64,000 bases of DNA from the NCBI GenBank assembly GCA_000469685.2, contig LS997564.1, positions 27,934,959 to 27,998,958 on the forward strand. Direction: 5' to 3'. The notes under the pieces were generated by a model. The model was given only the letters and a program-made list of their open reading frames with translations. It was not told the origin of the DNA and did not search any database. Position 1 is the stretch's first letter, and every line of letters begins with the position of its first letter. Made by a program: the position numbers and the translations under genes. Shown piece after piece: positions 44,552 to 55,109 of the stretch. Source of the DNA: Haemonchus contortus (taxonomy: Eukaryota > Nematoda > Chromadorea > Rhabditida > Trichostrongylidae).

Positions 44552-47500
44552 ATGAATGGCATTTTTAGTAGTGAACCAAGAAAGTTGGCAATATGTTCGA
44601 AGTTGTTCCCGAAAATCAAGAGGACAGTCAGTGGACAAACTCTGATTCCACTCGAAGAAGTGATGCGAGATCGATGGCTTGTTAAGGCAAGTTGTCAAGA
44701 AAGTTCTAGGCAATACAATATTCACAGCATTTCCAGCACATTTGGATGTGTACTGCATAGCCCTTTTCTGAAACGCTACCTTTGCAGGCCAACTAGTAGA
44801 GACCTTTAAGTAAGAAATGAGCGCATAATAGGCTTGGGAAATAATTGCAAAGTCAATGACACAAACCAACTGAGTGCAACTGCAACAGGCCTGTCTCGAT
44901 GTAAGCATCAGACCTAACAAGCTAGTTGAAACTCCCGCAATCGAGTTCCGGCTATTGACCCTCGTGACGAAATCTTTCAAAGTGGTGTTGGAAAGATTAA
45001 GCAGTCTAGGTTTGATGTCTTAGCTTTGCTAGAGGGACTAATCGAAGAAGTGCTATCCAAACTTTTTGTTTTTCGTTGGAGGTCACTTCAGGTCGCGGGT
45101 AGCTCTGGCAGGTATCAATCAGTCATGGTTATTGGTACCTGACTCGGCTACCAAACAGTAAACGAGTGATATTTGGAGGAGTACCACAGTAGCGCATAAG
45201 CCCCATACAAGCACACATCTTGCCACTATGAAATGTTTACTTTGCAAAGAGGTAAACCCACCAAAAATCGCAGATTGACTGAAAGTGCTGATTCGTTCTA
45301 TGAGATACTATAGTTCATTTGAGGTTTCCATGTTCAAGGGTTTGATTGGTCATGGAGGATATGGTGAGATTTACTATGCTGTGGACATCAGAACTGCAGA
45401 TGAAGTAGCTATAAAGGTGGAACCGAAAAAGAGGAAGGGTCGCACTGTTAAAAGAATGATTTTGGAACAGAAGGTACCCTAGCAGAGATGTAAAAATGGA
45501 AAAGTCGTGCTCTGATTGCATATTTGAGGTACTTCTTCGATTACAAGGTAGACCACACATACCGAAAATGATTGCCTCCGGTCACGACAATAGAATTAAT
45601 TTCATCGGTAAGCTCATGTATCAGAGAGATTCGCCACTTCTTTCTGACCAAAGTCAATTAGCAATAAAATGCCGATCTAACGATTAATTGGTGATTCTGA
45701 AGATGATCAATTGCGTTGAAGAGCAAACCGAAAGGGGTAAAACGGTTGAGTAAACGTTATTTCCAGTTATGCAATTACTCAGTATCAATATTGGAGATTT
45801 GAAAAAGGCAAGTCCAGTAAAAAGGCTAGGTAGAAGCACTGTTGGGCGAATCATGCAGCAGGTCTGTGTTTTACTTCACTTTTACCGATAGAAAAAAATG
45901 CGAGTAATAATGAACGAGGTAGGAACCTTGCCAACAGAAACGAACATAGCCCAGGAGCCCCAATCATATGGTAATCCGTCGGCAAGTATTCGCCGAACAT
46001 CTCCTTGAATAGCTGTTCACGGTCTCCGATTTTTCGTGGACTTGATGGTAAATATTTGTTAAGGCGATAGCTGCTTTACGAGATATTCATTTGGGTGGAT
46101 ATATTCACAGAGACGTGAAACCTGCTAACATGTGTTTCGGAATCACTCCTCAGGTACTTCCACTACCACTTATTTTCTGTAAAAACCACAGTTCCTCGGC
46201 CTTCCTATTCTGAAAAGCCAAGTAATCGTTAATACACTTCAATCTGCCCCACATAAATAGATTAATTTCAGAGTCGTCATATACTCGTAATAGTTGACTT
46301 TGGACTTGTACGGCGATTTAAGAACTTAGATGGCACTACTCGTCCTTTGAGACCAAGAGCAGGATTTAGGCGAGCAAATTCTCTACAATCTTACAATTTT
46401 TGTACTCGTGTCAAGAATAGATTTTTTAGCGACCGTTGCACTTGGCATATGGTCGCGAAGATAATGGGGTTTTTTTGAAATCTGATTGAATCCCCTTCGA
46501 TGAAGCGGATGCGCTGGACTGACTCCACGATAATTTTGGGAGAAAAAATGAAAGCAAAATGAAAAATGTCACGTAGTCGCTGCAAGAAGGCCCCTAAAAT
46601 TAAGCAGGTAGCACGGAATAACCGTGCTAGCGCTACGTCCGCCAGTGCTTCGTCAAAGTGACGTTAGTCGCCTTCCACCATATTCTTCATCAGGCGGCTG
46701 CGTAGCTGGAGCTCAAAAAAGCGGCTTTTCGCTACTTCTCGCACTCGGACGCATCCCCACAATACGCAAGAGACCATTTTGAGAATTTCAGTGTTGGATG
46801 AGCTCCCTCTTCAGCTGCGATGCATGACTAGCCCTTATACGTTGCGGCGTCTGAAAGAAGCCGAAATGAGCTGTGCAATGGCCTACCGGTCGAATGGGCG
46901 TTCAGCGGGTTTTCCTCTTGCGGCAGTAACGTCTCTCGAAGACTCGGGAATTCATTTTTTCCATGCCTTGAGATGCTGGAGAGCTGTAGCCCTAGAATAT
47001 TAGTAGGTGGTCTTTACAGAGGACGATGAAGTCCGAGAGACAACATCTCTAGTTTTCCATTTCGGGTAACTGAATCTGAGGGTTGGAATTTTACACATGC
47101 AGTCAAAGCGATTTAAGTTTATGCGGGGCTCTGCAGGCATTCAGTATGGAACGATGTAGGGCTGTGATTTTATCAATGTCAAAAGAATTGGCGTTTTGAA
47201 GATAATAAGTTGATGCCTTTGGAGTAAAACCAATTGACATGGAAGCTTCTAGTCATTAATTGGTTTCCATGATTTCAGAGGAACAGTGCGTTATGTGTCG
47301 ATCCGAGTGCACGACCGCATTGACCAATGTCCTGCAGATGATCTCGTATCCCTCGTTTACTCAGGTACGCCCACTGTGGATCGCCAGTAACTTCAAAGTA
47401 GATGTATAAGAAATTGGGGAGAGAGAAAAGGGGACTATAATGACCTATAAAATCTACAAGTTCTGTACGTGCATTTTCGGAAAACGGTCGTTTGAATGTC

Positions 47501-48086
47501 TTCAAGGAATCCTCTGCCTATCACTTGCCAATCTTTTCCAGGTCTAGAACTTCTTGTTGGCGACTTGCCATGGAAGTATATCGTGAAAGGCGAAGATGTT
47601 AAGCAAGCCAAACTAGAACTGGTGAGCGACGTCCCGTTACATTTCCGTGAACACTTCTTGCTAATCCCATTCGTGATCTAATGTGGTAATTTCAGCAAGG
47701 TGATCCTCAGACATCTTTCCTCTCCTTGACATGCGATTCATATCAAGAATTCGCTCGTGCGGTGTTCAGCTTAAACACTGGAGAGGAACCAAATTATGCC
47801 GCACTGCAAGCTCTGCTTACAGTATGTAAACATTTTTTGTCCTGAGCCTGAACAAGGAATGTTCAAGAAGGCAAGATCAAGCGGGGTCTCTCTAAGGGAT
47901 GAGAGCACGGTGCTCGGATAGCACAAGCACGGGTGCGAGTCCCGTCTGAGGCCGAAGTTTGTCTATAATTCACCAAACTTGTAAGCTTTGGAGAGTCATA
48001 TTCAGGAAATGGTTGGAGATCGGAAGATGAGCGATCCATATGACTGGGAGATGAACTATCGCGAGGCCATCGAAGGTGTGCGGTAA
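44552..48086 (+). CDS. CK1-superfamily (TTBK-like) protein kinase, 10 exons, 334 residues
   Basis: Probable Ser/Thr kinase of the nematode-expanded TTBK-like branch of the CK1 group. Exons: 44552-44686, 45339-45473, 45529-45607, 45767-45861, 46064-46153, 46272-46369, 47279-47364, 47542-47621, 47696-47821 and 48006-48086 (stop TAA 48084-48086). All phases agree (1005 nt). Motifs: RWLVKGLIGHGGYGEIYYAV (Gly loop), VAIKVEPK (catalytic Lys), YIHRDVKPAN (catalytic loop), VDFGLVRRF (metal-binding DFG), and a CK1-style P+1 region RGTVRYVSIRVHDR with no APE. The catalytic residues are intact, so it should be active. Two introns, after 44686 and 46369, use GC donors. The start Met is the first in the frame of exon 1; an acceptor inside that exon (near 44620) could shorten it. 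Length is close to the kinase domain alone. Many worm paralogues are sperm-expressed, but nothing here shows that. Confidence 0.9.
46600..47240. other. Large intron of the kinase gene, unassigned
   Basis: Intron 46370-47278 has a GC-rich middle (about 46605-46760) unlike the AT-rich flanks, suggesting an old insertion. No terminal repeats or coding family were recognised. A 74-codon frame at 46779-47003 is not supported. Confidence 0.4.
47899..47990 (+). repeat. SINE family B, copy 3, in the last kinase intron
   Basis: A tRNA-like stretch with GAGAGCACGGTGCTCGGATA, a B-box-like GGGTGCGAGTCCCG (47931-47944) and the family tail GTCTGAGGCCGAAGTTTGTC. It lies in intron 47822-48005. It resembles 24471-24565. 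Confidence 0.65.
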
Positions 48087-48089
48087 GAG

Positions 48090-49050
48090 CGAGTGACTCA
48101 TAAGATACGATTCTCTTTGTAACTTTGCCAAATTCAGCAATTTACCCCTATCTTTCCTGTGACGTCACCTACTACATAGTTGGCTGAGGCATGTTCTAAG
48201 AAATTGGGTGGAGGTAGTTTAGAGTTAAGTGAGGCACTAAAAACTTAAGTTGCTGTTCCATACTTGCTAGGCCAACTGAACACTGGCACTAGGAACTGAG
48301 CCTTTGATACCCCAGGGTCAACTAATAGGTAGAAGTCCCATTGGGGAATAGAAGCTCTGTTTCATTAGCTGGCCAACGAAAGTCATTGTGTAGGATACAT
48401 TCCCATCCGGAGGTCACCACCTTTCCAAATGGAAGCCGAATTTATGGGAAGTACAGTGGTGATTGGGGCCAAACCAATTCGGCTAGGACTTGGGGTTCCA
48501 GAACAGCAATTTAGAGATATGGCTCACACTAGACACTCCTGAGAGATCTGAGGATGGAGCAGTTGAGCACAGAAGCACTCGTCTTTTACTGTTGCTCCGA
48601 TCATACTCAAGAAGAGAACCTTGATTCGTCCGGATTTCCGAGGCCCCATCAAAAAGAACCTCCGCATAGCTAGAACTTGGGGTATCGCCTAATGAACTTC
48701 TCAACTGCCAATGAGAAAGTGAAGAAAGTTTTTTTCCCAGTTTATGCAGTATGCATTTCACGTGAGCATAACACAATGACAGGGTTCAGTAGTACAATGG
48801 TAAATGTATGAAAGTACAAGCACGAGAGAGTCGGTAACATGAATGGTTTGTGATGATAAGAACATGGTCAAGAGTTCAAGACTTGTACAGCTCAACGACC
48901 GCGCATCGCACATTCTCCAAGCCTCTCACAACTCCATACGATTTTCAGATAAAAGTCATATGCGCAGCGCATTAGGACTATACTAGTCAACACCTATTCT
49001 GGCTAGCTTATCACACCCCAGTCATATTCAGTTATATTCTCGGGGACACG
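48090..49050. other. Downstream of the kinase gene, no gene recognised
   Basis: No supported frame. The 97-codon minus-strand frame at 48483-48776 has no splice context or family resemblance. Confidence 0.5.
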
Positions 49051-49054
49051 GGCG

Positions 49055-49300
49055 GGCGTGGTCAGAGGCAAGTTGGCACTATCACATCCGCGTGATCCGG
49101 AGATTGAATCCTGGGTCGGTACTCGCCCAGGCCAACCATGCCTTCCATCTGCTAGGGCTAGGATAATTGCTACCAGACTTGTCTGGGAGAATGAGGCCTC
49201 TTACTTGTACATCCGCTGGCTGGCTGTACAGGCCACATTACATTCAAAAACTTCTACTATTCCGAACGGAAGTCGAGTGCTAGGGCTCACCCCACAAGCA
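49055..49300 (+). repeat. SINE family A, copy 3
   Basis: Family blocks in order: GGCAAGTTGGCACTATCAC, a decayed B box near 49100 (GATTGAATCCTGGGTCGGTA), TTGCTACCAGACTTGTCTGG, GTACATCCGCTGGCTGGCTG, GTACAGGCCACATTACATTC and GGAAGTCGAGTGC. It is on the plus strand, opposite to the 43-kb copy. Confidence 0.75.
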
Positions 49301-49309
49301 CGATTGATT

Positions 49310-50580
49310 AAAACACAAGACTTCGATCTTTATTCTTTCTTCAACCTAGGAACTTGTCCAGAGTCTGGCATAAAAACAGTCCCACCAAGCAAACACGTGG
49401 ATCCCGCGCTAAGATATTGATAACATCTGTGGCTCAGTGTCAACGTCGCACAAACCGCATCACATGCTTGACTCCGTGACTTGCTGATCACTAATAGCTT
49501 GAAATCGTAGCAGCTGTCATGGCATTCAGCTTTACGACATCTCTAACGAACAGTTGTAAATTCATGAGCATGAAAATCGACCTTCAATCTCCCAGCCTCT
49601 CAGGCGCACCACTGTTTTTCCAGGGACCCGTACTTTGAACAATCGTTATAGTGATAGAATTGAGTGATAGCATTGGTAAACAGGTAAATGAGAGGGTAAA
49701 TTGTGAAAGAGATTTCACAATTTTCTAAGTGATTTACGCGGTAAACTTACTAAACTCTGGTCCCAACAACATTTGTTGTCCACAGAACTCACATAAGAAA
49801 AGCATAGGTAAACAAGAAAGGAGCTGTATTTTGTGTTCAATTTCATCTTTCCCAGATGTTCATTTCAGAGTGTACCCTTTCGGATTCGAACAAAAGTGTA
49901 AACCTCGACATCGAAGTTCAGAAATGATTGAAGAAATTGTTTAGAAACCTAACCTTCATCAGACAGTACTCGACTTTACAATCCTAACAATAAACTATGG
50001 CTTGTGTGTAACATCGCATATTGTTAGTTAGCATGTATTGCACTTTGTAGTACAATTGATAATGAAAGCAAACTGGAGCCATCTTTATCATTACCGTTGT
50101 GTACCCCGTTTTGTATAGTACATTGTGTAACGAGGCGGCACCTCGCTGATGCACCGACGATTCCAGCCTCTCAAAGAAGTATCGGCACCCGTCAGAGCCC
50201 TTCCTTCTATCCAAACGAAGAGGGAAACAGGCACTTGTAGCGGCCAAAATCGATGACTCCGTTGCATTTCGGTCTTTTCACTGGCTTACTACAGCTATTT
50301 TCAAACAAAATGTCTAAAAATTGTATGTTAGGATGCCCATCAAAGTACTATACTTTTCGCATAAGCAGTGCAGATGTGGATAAAGAAAAAGCTCATCTCA
50401 AAGCATAACCTCTCAATGAGCAGCTTCAATTTTAGAAAGTTTGGATAGAAACCCGTAACTGGGAATATATTGAGTTGCGAAAGGCAGAAAACAGCTCCTG
50501 CTGACAATTGTTACTCATTGGCACCATTAGAGAACCTTTAACCTTTGTTATATGGCTATGTAATCAGTGCTAACACCGAA
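49310..50580. other. Unassigned
   Basis: Short frames only. One ends RVYPFGFEQKCKPRHRSSEM at 49944, with a possible TTTCAG acceptor just before it (49863-49868). This is too little to call a gene. Confidence 0.35.
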
Positions 50581-50803
50581 AAAGCATGTTCAACAATACG
50601 GCTGAACCAAACCCACCTAAAAAGTCCCAGCTCATCCACTGTGATATAACGGGACTCACTTTTGCGATAGCAGTAAGATTTCAGGGACTACATAACTCTA
50701 CGTTTACAGCTCCTATAAGAGCATGTTCGCCGAAGCAAATTACCTGGCAGCCGCTCGTTCAATTTTACAAACCTCTTCTTCATCGAGATTCTGATAGAAT
50801 ATC

Positions 50804-51079
50804 GTGAAAACAACTGAAAAACCAAGAGGGAAGAAAGATGATCCAATTATCGCATTACCATATGACTGTAAACTTACTAAGTTAATCAACATTGTTGCTT
50901 TCGCAATTCGAAATAGTAGAGGTGAATGTGTTGAAGGTATGGTATATTGGCATAAAAACTTACGAACAAAGCAGATTTCATCGTTTACTTCAACCTTACA
51001 ACCTAATAGTAGATACACTAACTGTGAGACGACGATAACAAAGGACGGAAACATCAAGCTCTGGATTGGTTCCAAATAG
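50804..51079 (+). CDS. Candidate terminal exon, function unknown
   Basis: A 91-codon frame ending at TAG 51079. It contains KKDDPIIALPYDCKLTKLIN, AFAIRNSRGECVEGMVYWHK and ITKDGNIKLWIGSK. Composition looks like a real protein. The opposite strand is open over the same span with a hydrophobic frame (50740-51075), so one of the two is an artefact. Without splice partners or a known family this stays tentative. Confidence 0.35.
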   Translation: MKTTEKPRGKKDDPIIALPYDCKLTKLINIVAFAIRNSRGECVEGMVYWHKNLRTKQISSFTSTLQPNSRYTNCETTITKDGNIKLWIGSK

Positions 51080-51109
51080 AAAAGTTATACGGTAAACAAA
51101 GCATTTCCG

Positions 51110-51115
51110 TTTATT
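51110..51115 (-). promoter_or_regulatory. Possible polyadenylation signal of pptc-7
   Basis: TTTATT on the plus strand is AATAAA on the minus strand, about 725 bases after the pptc-7 stop codon. The distance is long for a nematode 3' UTR; closer variant signals may be the real ones. Confidence 0.25.
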
Positions 51116-51838
51116 TAGGAGAATTCGGCCATTACAAGATACGATTACGCTATAACTCGCATAGTATGGAAGAAGAAAGAGAGCACAATCTCCAATACCG
51201 GAAACACGAAATTAACATTCATTAGACGTTGGACGGAACTACAATTGCTAAGTAAACAAATATTATACATAATACAATCTCTATTTTGATTACGCTACAA
51301 CAAAACACGCAGTTTGAATCAACATACACAAAAAAAGATTCCTATAACTCTATTATATAAGATTTGAGCTTTCGTCGCGTTAGATGACGCTTAGTGCATG
51401 ATATTTTGTCGCTAAACAAAACGATTATCATATCACATTTAAACGAACAACTGTGCAACACCTTCCTAACAATAACAATAACGCCATATATAGCGTGTAT
51501 CTAAACGAGAAGACGTTTCCGTCACACTAACGATAACTCAAGCATGACCCTGAAATGTGTACCACACATATGCTGTGTAACACAAGGATAGTTGGGTTCG
51601 AGATTCGAGCGATAGACTTTTCTTCAGCGCCCAACGACGTTATAGATAAATTCAAGCTTACGTACAGGCGGCTTTGTCAAAGACTTCACAAAAACCCGGT
51701 GTGACCAGTAGTTTACGATGGGCACTGAATATGAAGAGCATAGTTCAGTTCGAGCAGCTTGAATACGAGAAGAACAATGGCTTCAGAGCTACCAACTAAC
51801 GATCACTTGATCATCGACCAACAAATATGGCACTCATA

Positions 51839-54800
51839 CTAAACGATTAACAACAACACAAGAGTGATGTCATCAGGTTTTCCACCTGCAGCTGAAAGAC
51901 CATGTTCGCGTGCCTTAACTGCGAACGGACTGTTGTGTGTTGCATCGAACGATAACCTACGAGCTGTTAGAGCAAGAGCATTACAAACCTGAAATGCTTA
52001 TTTTCATAATGAAGTTTTGAACGAGTCAGGAACTACCCAAAACCACAGCAGCAACAAGACTTTAACGATAACTACTGTAAAGGGGTATATAGATACTGTC
52101 TGATGCGGGATGCCCCATATTACACAATGAACAGCAAGTATCCTTTTCATAAGATGAAGATCACGATTCACCTCTTGCACGGTAGCTCTCTCTTCTATGA
52201 GTGGTCGAAGTTGATCAAGAACGTGTTGCTCTGTCAGATTATCCCACAATCCATCAGTAGCTACGATGACGATGTCTCCTTTTTGAACGCGGATTTCTTT
52301 CTTATCTGCCAAATCGGGAGTGTCTCCGATAAATCCACGGTATCCTGCAAGTGAATGACCTTTCCTCATCAGAAATAATAGTACTACAATGAACTCGGGC
52401 TTCATTTCTCTACATAATCTATTTCAATTTAATTGAATTTATTGGAGGAAGGCAAAGTTCAAAGGTTACAAGAATGAGGGTTTACTACGGGAAATTGTAT
52501 CCAGTAATATTTCATTTAGTTCAGATCCACATCGGATTTTTGCTTCAACAAGAAATTAATTAAAATATATATGCTGGCTTAAGAGCTACCAATAGAATTG
52601 GAGGTCCCATATGAAAATAAAAAACCGGGTAGCATTTGAAATGGCTTGAAAAGGAGAGAGAAAAAATTCGCACGTACCCTCAGGTGGGAGAGTTAGTTGA
52701 AAAGGTGCATTGAAGTAGTGCACTTGTTCCTCGCTTTTAGTTATGACTCGCCCATTTCGCACTACCATAAACCCAGAGTCGCCCAGATTTGCCGAGTACA
52801 ACATCTCTTGGTGTACTACCAGAACGCATGCCGTTGAGGAACCTGAACATCAACATCTATCAAAAACAAAGACTTAACATTAGCCAACCTGATAAACGGC
52901 GAATCAAGAGCCAAAATGATAAGTCAAAATTAAAGATGCACCACCACAATTTTCGTTCATGGGTCTTTTAAAACATGTCAAGAAAGAAAACCAAGAAGGC
53001 ACGTACCAACTGGACGCGGTGCTTCTGCTGTAGCCTTGAAAGCCTTCTCAAGCAACGCTTCTGGACTTTTCGGATCAAAATCACCAGTAGAGACGCGTTT
53101 TTCACATTCACGCATCAATTTTCTGCTGAATTCTGAGGGATCTATTCCATACTTTCGCCATCCACCGACACCGTCAGCAACTCCTGGAATAAAAGGAATG
53201 AACTGAGAGAAAAAAGAAATGACGGAATGAATTTGCTGTTCTCTAAATCTTTCTATAACATACAACATTGAAATTTCCCCAGCAGTAAGCTCATCGAAAG
53301 AATAAAAATGAACAAGACCAAATCTTCCTAAAATATGTACATACCGGCTACATTCATATGAACACCGGTGGATAAATTCTTCCACTCTAAAACTGGCTTC
53401 ATTGTAGCCACCCCTGCTACAGCCCGATCATGAGGTGAGAACAATTGACAATTCGTAAGAAAAACTACCTCTCACAATCAGAAAATGAAAAGCATAGCAA
53501 GCCGTTCTTCCGTAGAGGTTAGTAAAAAGAATCTAGAGAAAAAGTGAAAATACGAAGAAAAGCGCGCTTACTCCTAATGCCGCAGCCTTTCTGAAATGGC
53601 TTGCGGAGGACCGAAAAGCGCAACTACGATGAATATGGGGAAGCACTGTTCCAAGATTGCTCACTCATTGAGAGAAGAACTCGAAAAAACCAATTATTGT
53701 CATGAAACGAGGATCAAAAACGTTGCAGGATCGGAAAGCAAATAACAAAGCTGCAGTGAGCTATGACACTAAGGAGCAAAGACAAGTTGATTACCATTTA
53801 AGAAAGAAAACTGCGACTTACCGACGACAAAGGTGTTTTTAAATCGAGATATGAAACACGCATCATCGCCATAAACTCCCGAGTCGAGCACTTTCGAAGG
53901 ACCATTTTGCATGTCCTGAGAATAACTCAAGTTATTGATCTGTTCATGCAAAATTAACATTCATAAATTAATTGACTGCACATTTGAAAATAGAGAGTAG
54001 CCGAAGCCTTCCCTCGCTTTATTACATCACCAATCAGCAAACATTAGGGAAACATTTTGATGGCTGGGGAATTCCAAGAGTCGTAAGGACACGTGGTTTC
54101 AAAAAAAGAGCGTTGTAATAATTTTTTACAAGGAGAAAAGTATGACAAAGGCCAGTGATAAAAAAAGATTCGATTAAAAGAAACGTGAAGAAAAAATGAT
54201 TCGATAGATAAAAAAAGAAAAGAAAGAACGATCGGGTAGGAGATATAACGAAGTTTTGCAATGCATAATCAAGATTAAAGTAGAGAACAAGACAGAAATG
54301 TTAGAACTACTGACTCCCAAAAAAGTTAGCTCCTAAAGCGATTCGCGGACAGTATTTATTACAAATCCAAGTAAGTAAGGGCTTGTTGAAAGGCTGAAAA
54401 CTTGCCTTTGGAAACCCAGCACAACTAGCCACTACAGGTGATGGAGGCGAGGCAGGAGCAGTACTTTCACCCCTTGCAGGCGCCGTTGATAAGTTTCGCT
54501 TTGGCGGAAGAGGTGGTTCCGAACATGTTGTGGATATTGTAGACCCTGAAAAAACACCGAAATTTTCATTAGGGTAAAATAATATTTCAAACACATAAAA
54601 GCAAAAAGAAATAAGCCCGGATCGGCTGCTCATCTCTTGAGAAAGTCGAGCGCTAGCAGAGATACAAGGCTATCAAAAGTGTATGGGTAATGGAGGGGCA
54701 TTAATGTCAATAACAATTCAATGGGAACAACGTCATCTTTTACTTTATGATGGTTCACTTCGCCGCAGACGAATGATTAACCACTGAGGTTTTTGAGACT

Positions 54801-55088
54801 CTTTCGTTGACATTTCAAACCAGATCTCTAAATCCAGAATGAAGTTTTATGGTGGGCATGCCTATCCCACATTCAAAGCTTACAACTAATCAAAACGGGT
54901 ATTCGAGGTGGAAAAAACCCACGAACTCAATCTCTTCAAAACGCCCAGAGAAATACAGTGGCTATAACTAACAAGCAGTTGTAAGAATCATTTGACTGAA
55001 ATGACTCACCGATGTCAAGGGCTGAGGCAGAAAAAACGGCCCTTACGGCCAACCGGCCGCATGCTAGCAATCGTACCCCTCCAACCAT
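51839..55088 (-). CDS. pptc-7: PPTC7-type mitochondrial PP2C phosphatase, 7 exons, 325 residues
   Basis: Metal-dependent Ser/Thr phosphatase of the PP2C family, PPTC7 branch, which acts in mitochondria on imported metabolic proteins and in coenzyme Q and mitophagy control. Exons (minus strand): 55010-55088, 54406-54545, 53822-53915, 53007-53183, 52678-52842, 52172-52344 and 51839-51988 (stop 51839-51841). The total is 978 nt, and all phases agree. The N-terminus MVGGVRLLACGRLAVRAVFS is basic and amphipathic, as expected for mitochondrial import; a Pro/Ser/Ala-rich linker follows. PP2C motifs: VYGDDACF, VADGVGGWRKYG, SANLGDSGFMVV, HYFNAPFQL, VATDGLWDNL and GGKPDDIT; the metal-binding Asp residues are present. 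Length is close to human PPTC7 (about 304) plus the linker. Intron 2 uses a GC donor (CCAAAG-GCAAGT). The gene is convergent with the kinase. Confidence 0.95.
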
Positions 55089-55096
55089 TTAGCATA

Positions 55097-55104
55097 CGCT
55101 GGAA
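55097..55104 (-). promoter_or_regulatory. Possible trans-splice acceptor upstream of pptc-7
   Basis: Minus strand: TCTTTTCCAG stands about 11 bases before the chosen ATG, a good match to the nematode acceptor, with no GT donor obvious nearby. A spliced leader could join here. An out-of-frame ATG (CGTATGCTAAATGG) would then precede the real start by 7 bases, so the assignment is tentative. Confidence 0.35.
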
Positions 55105-55109
55105 AAGAG

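Noticed and set aside
44537..44980. 147-codon minus-strand frame
   Set aside because: It is antisense to the first kinase exon and its intron; the plus strand has the family motif RWLVK and matching phase.
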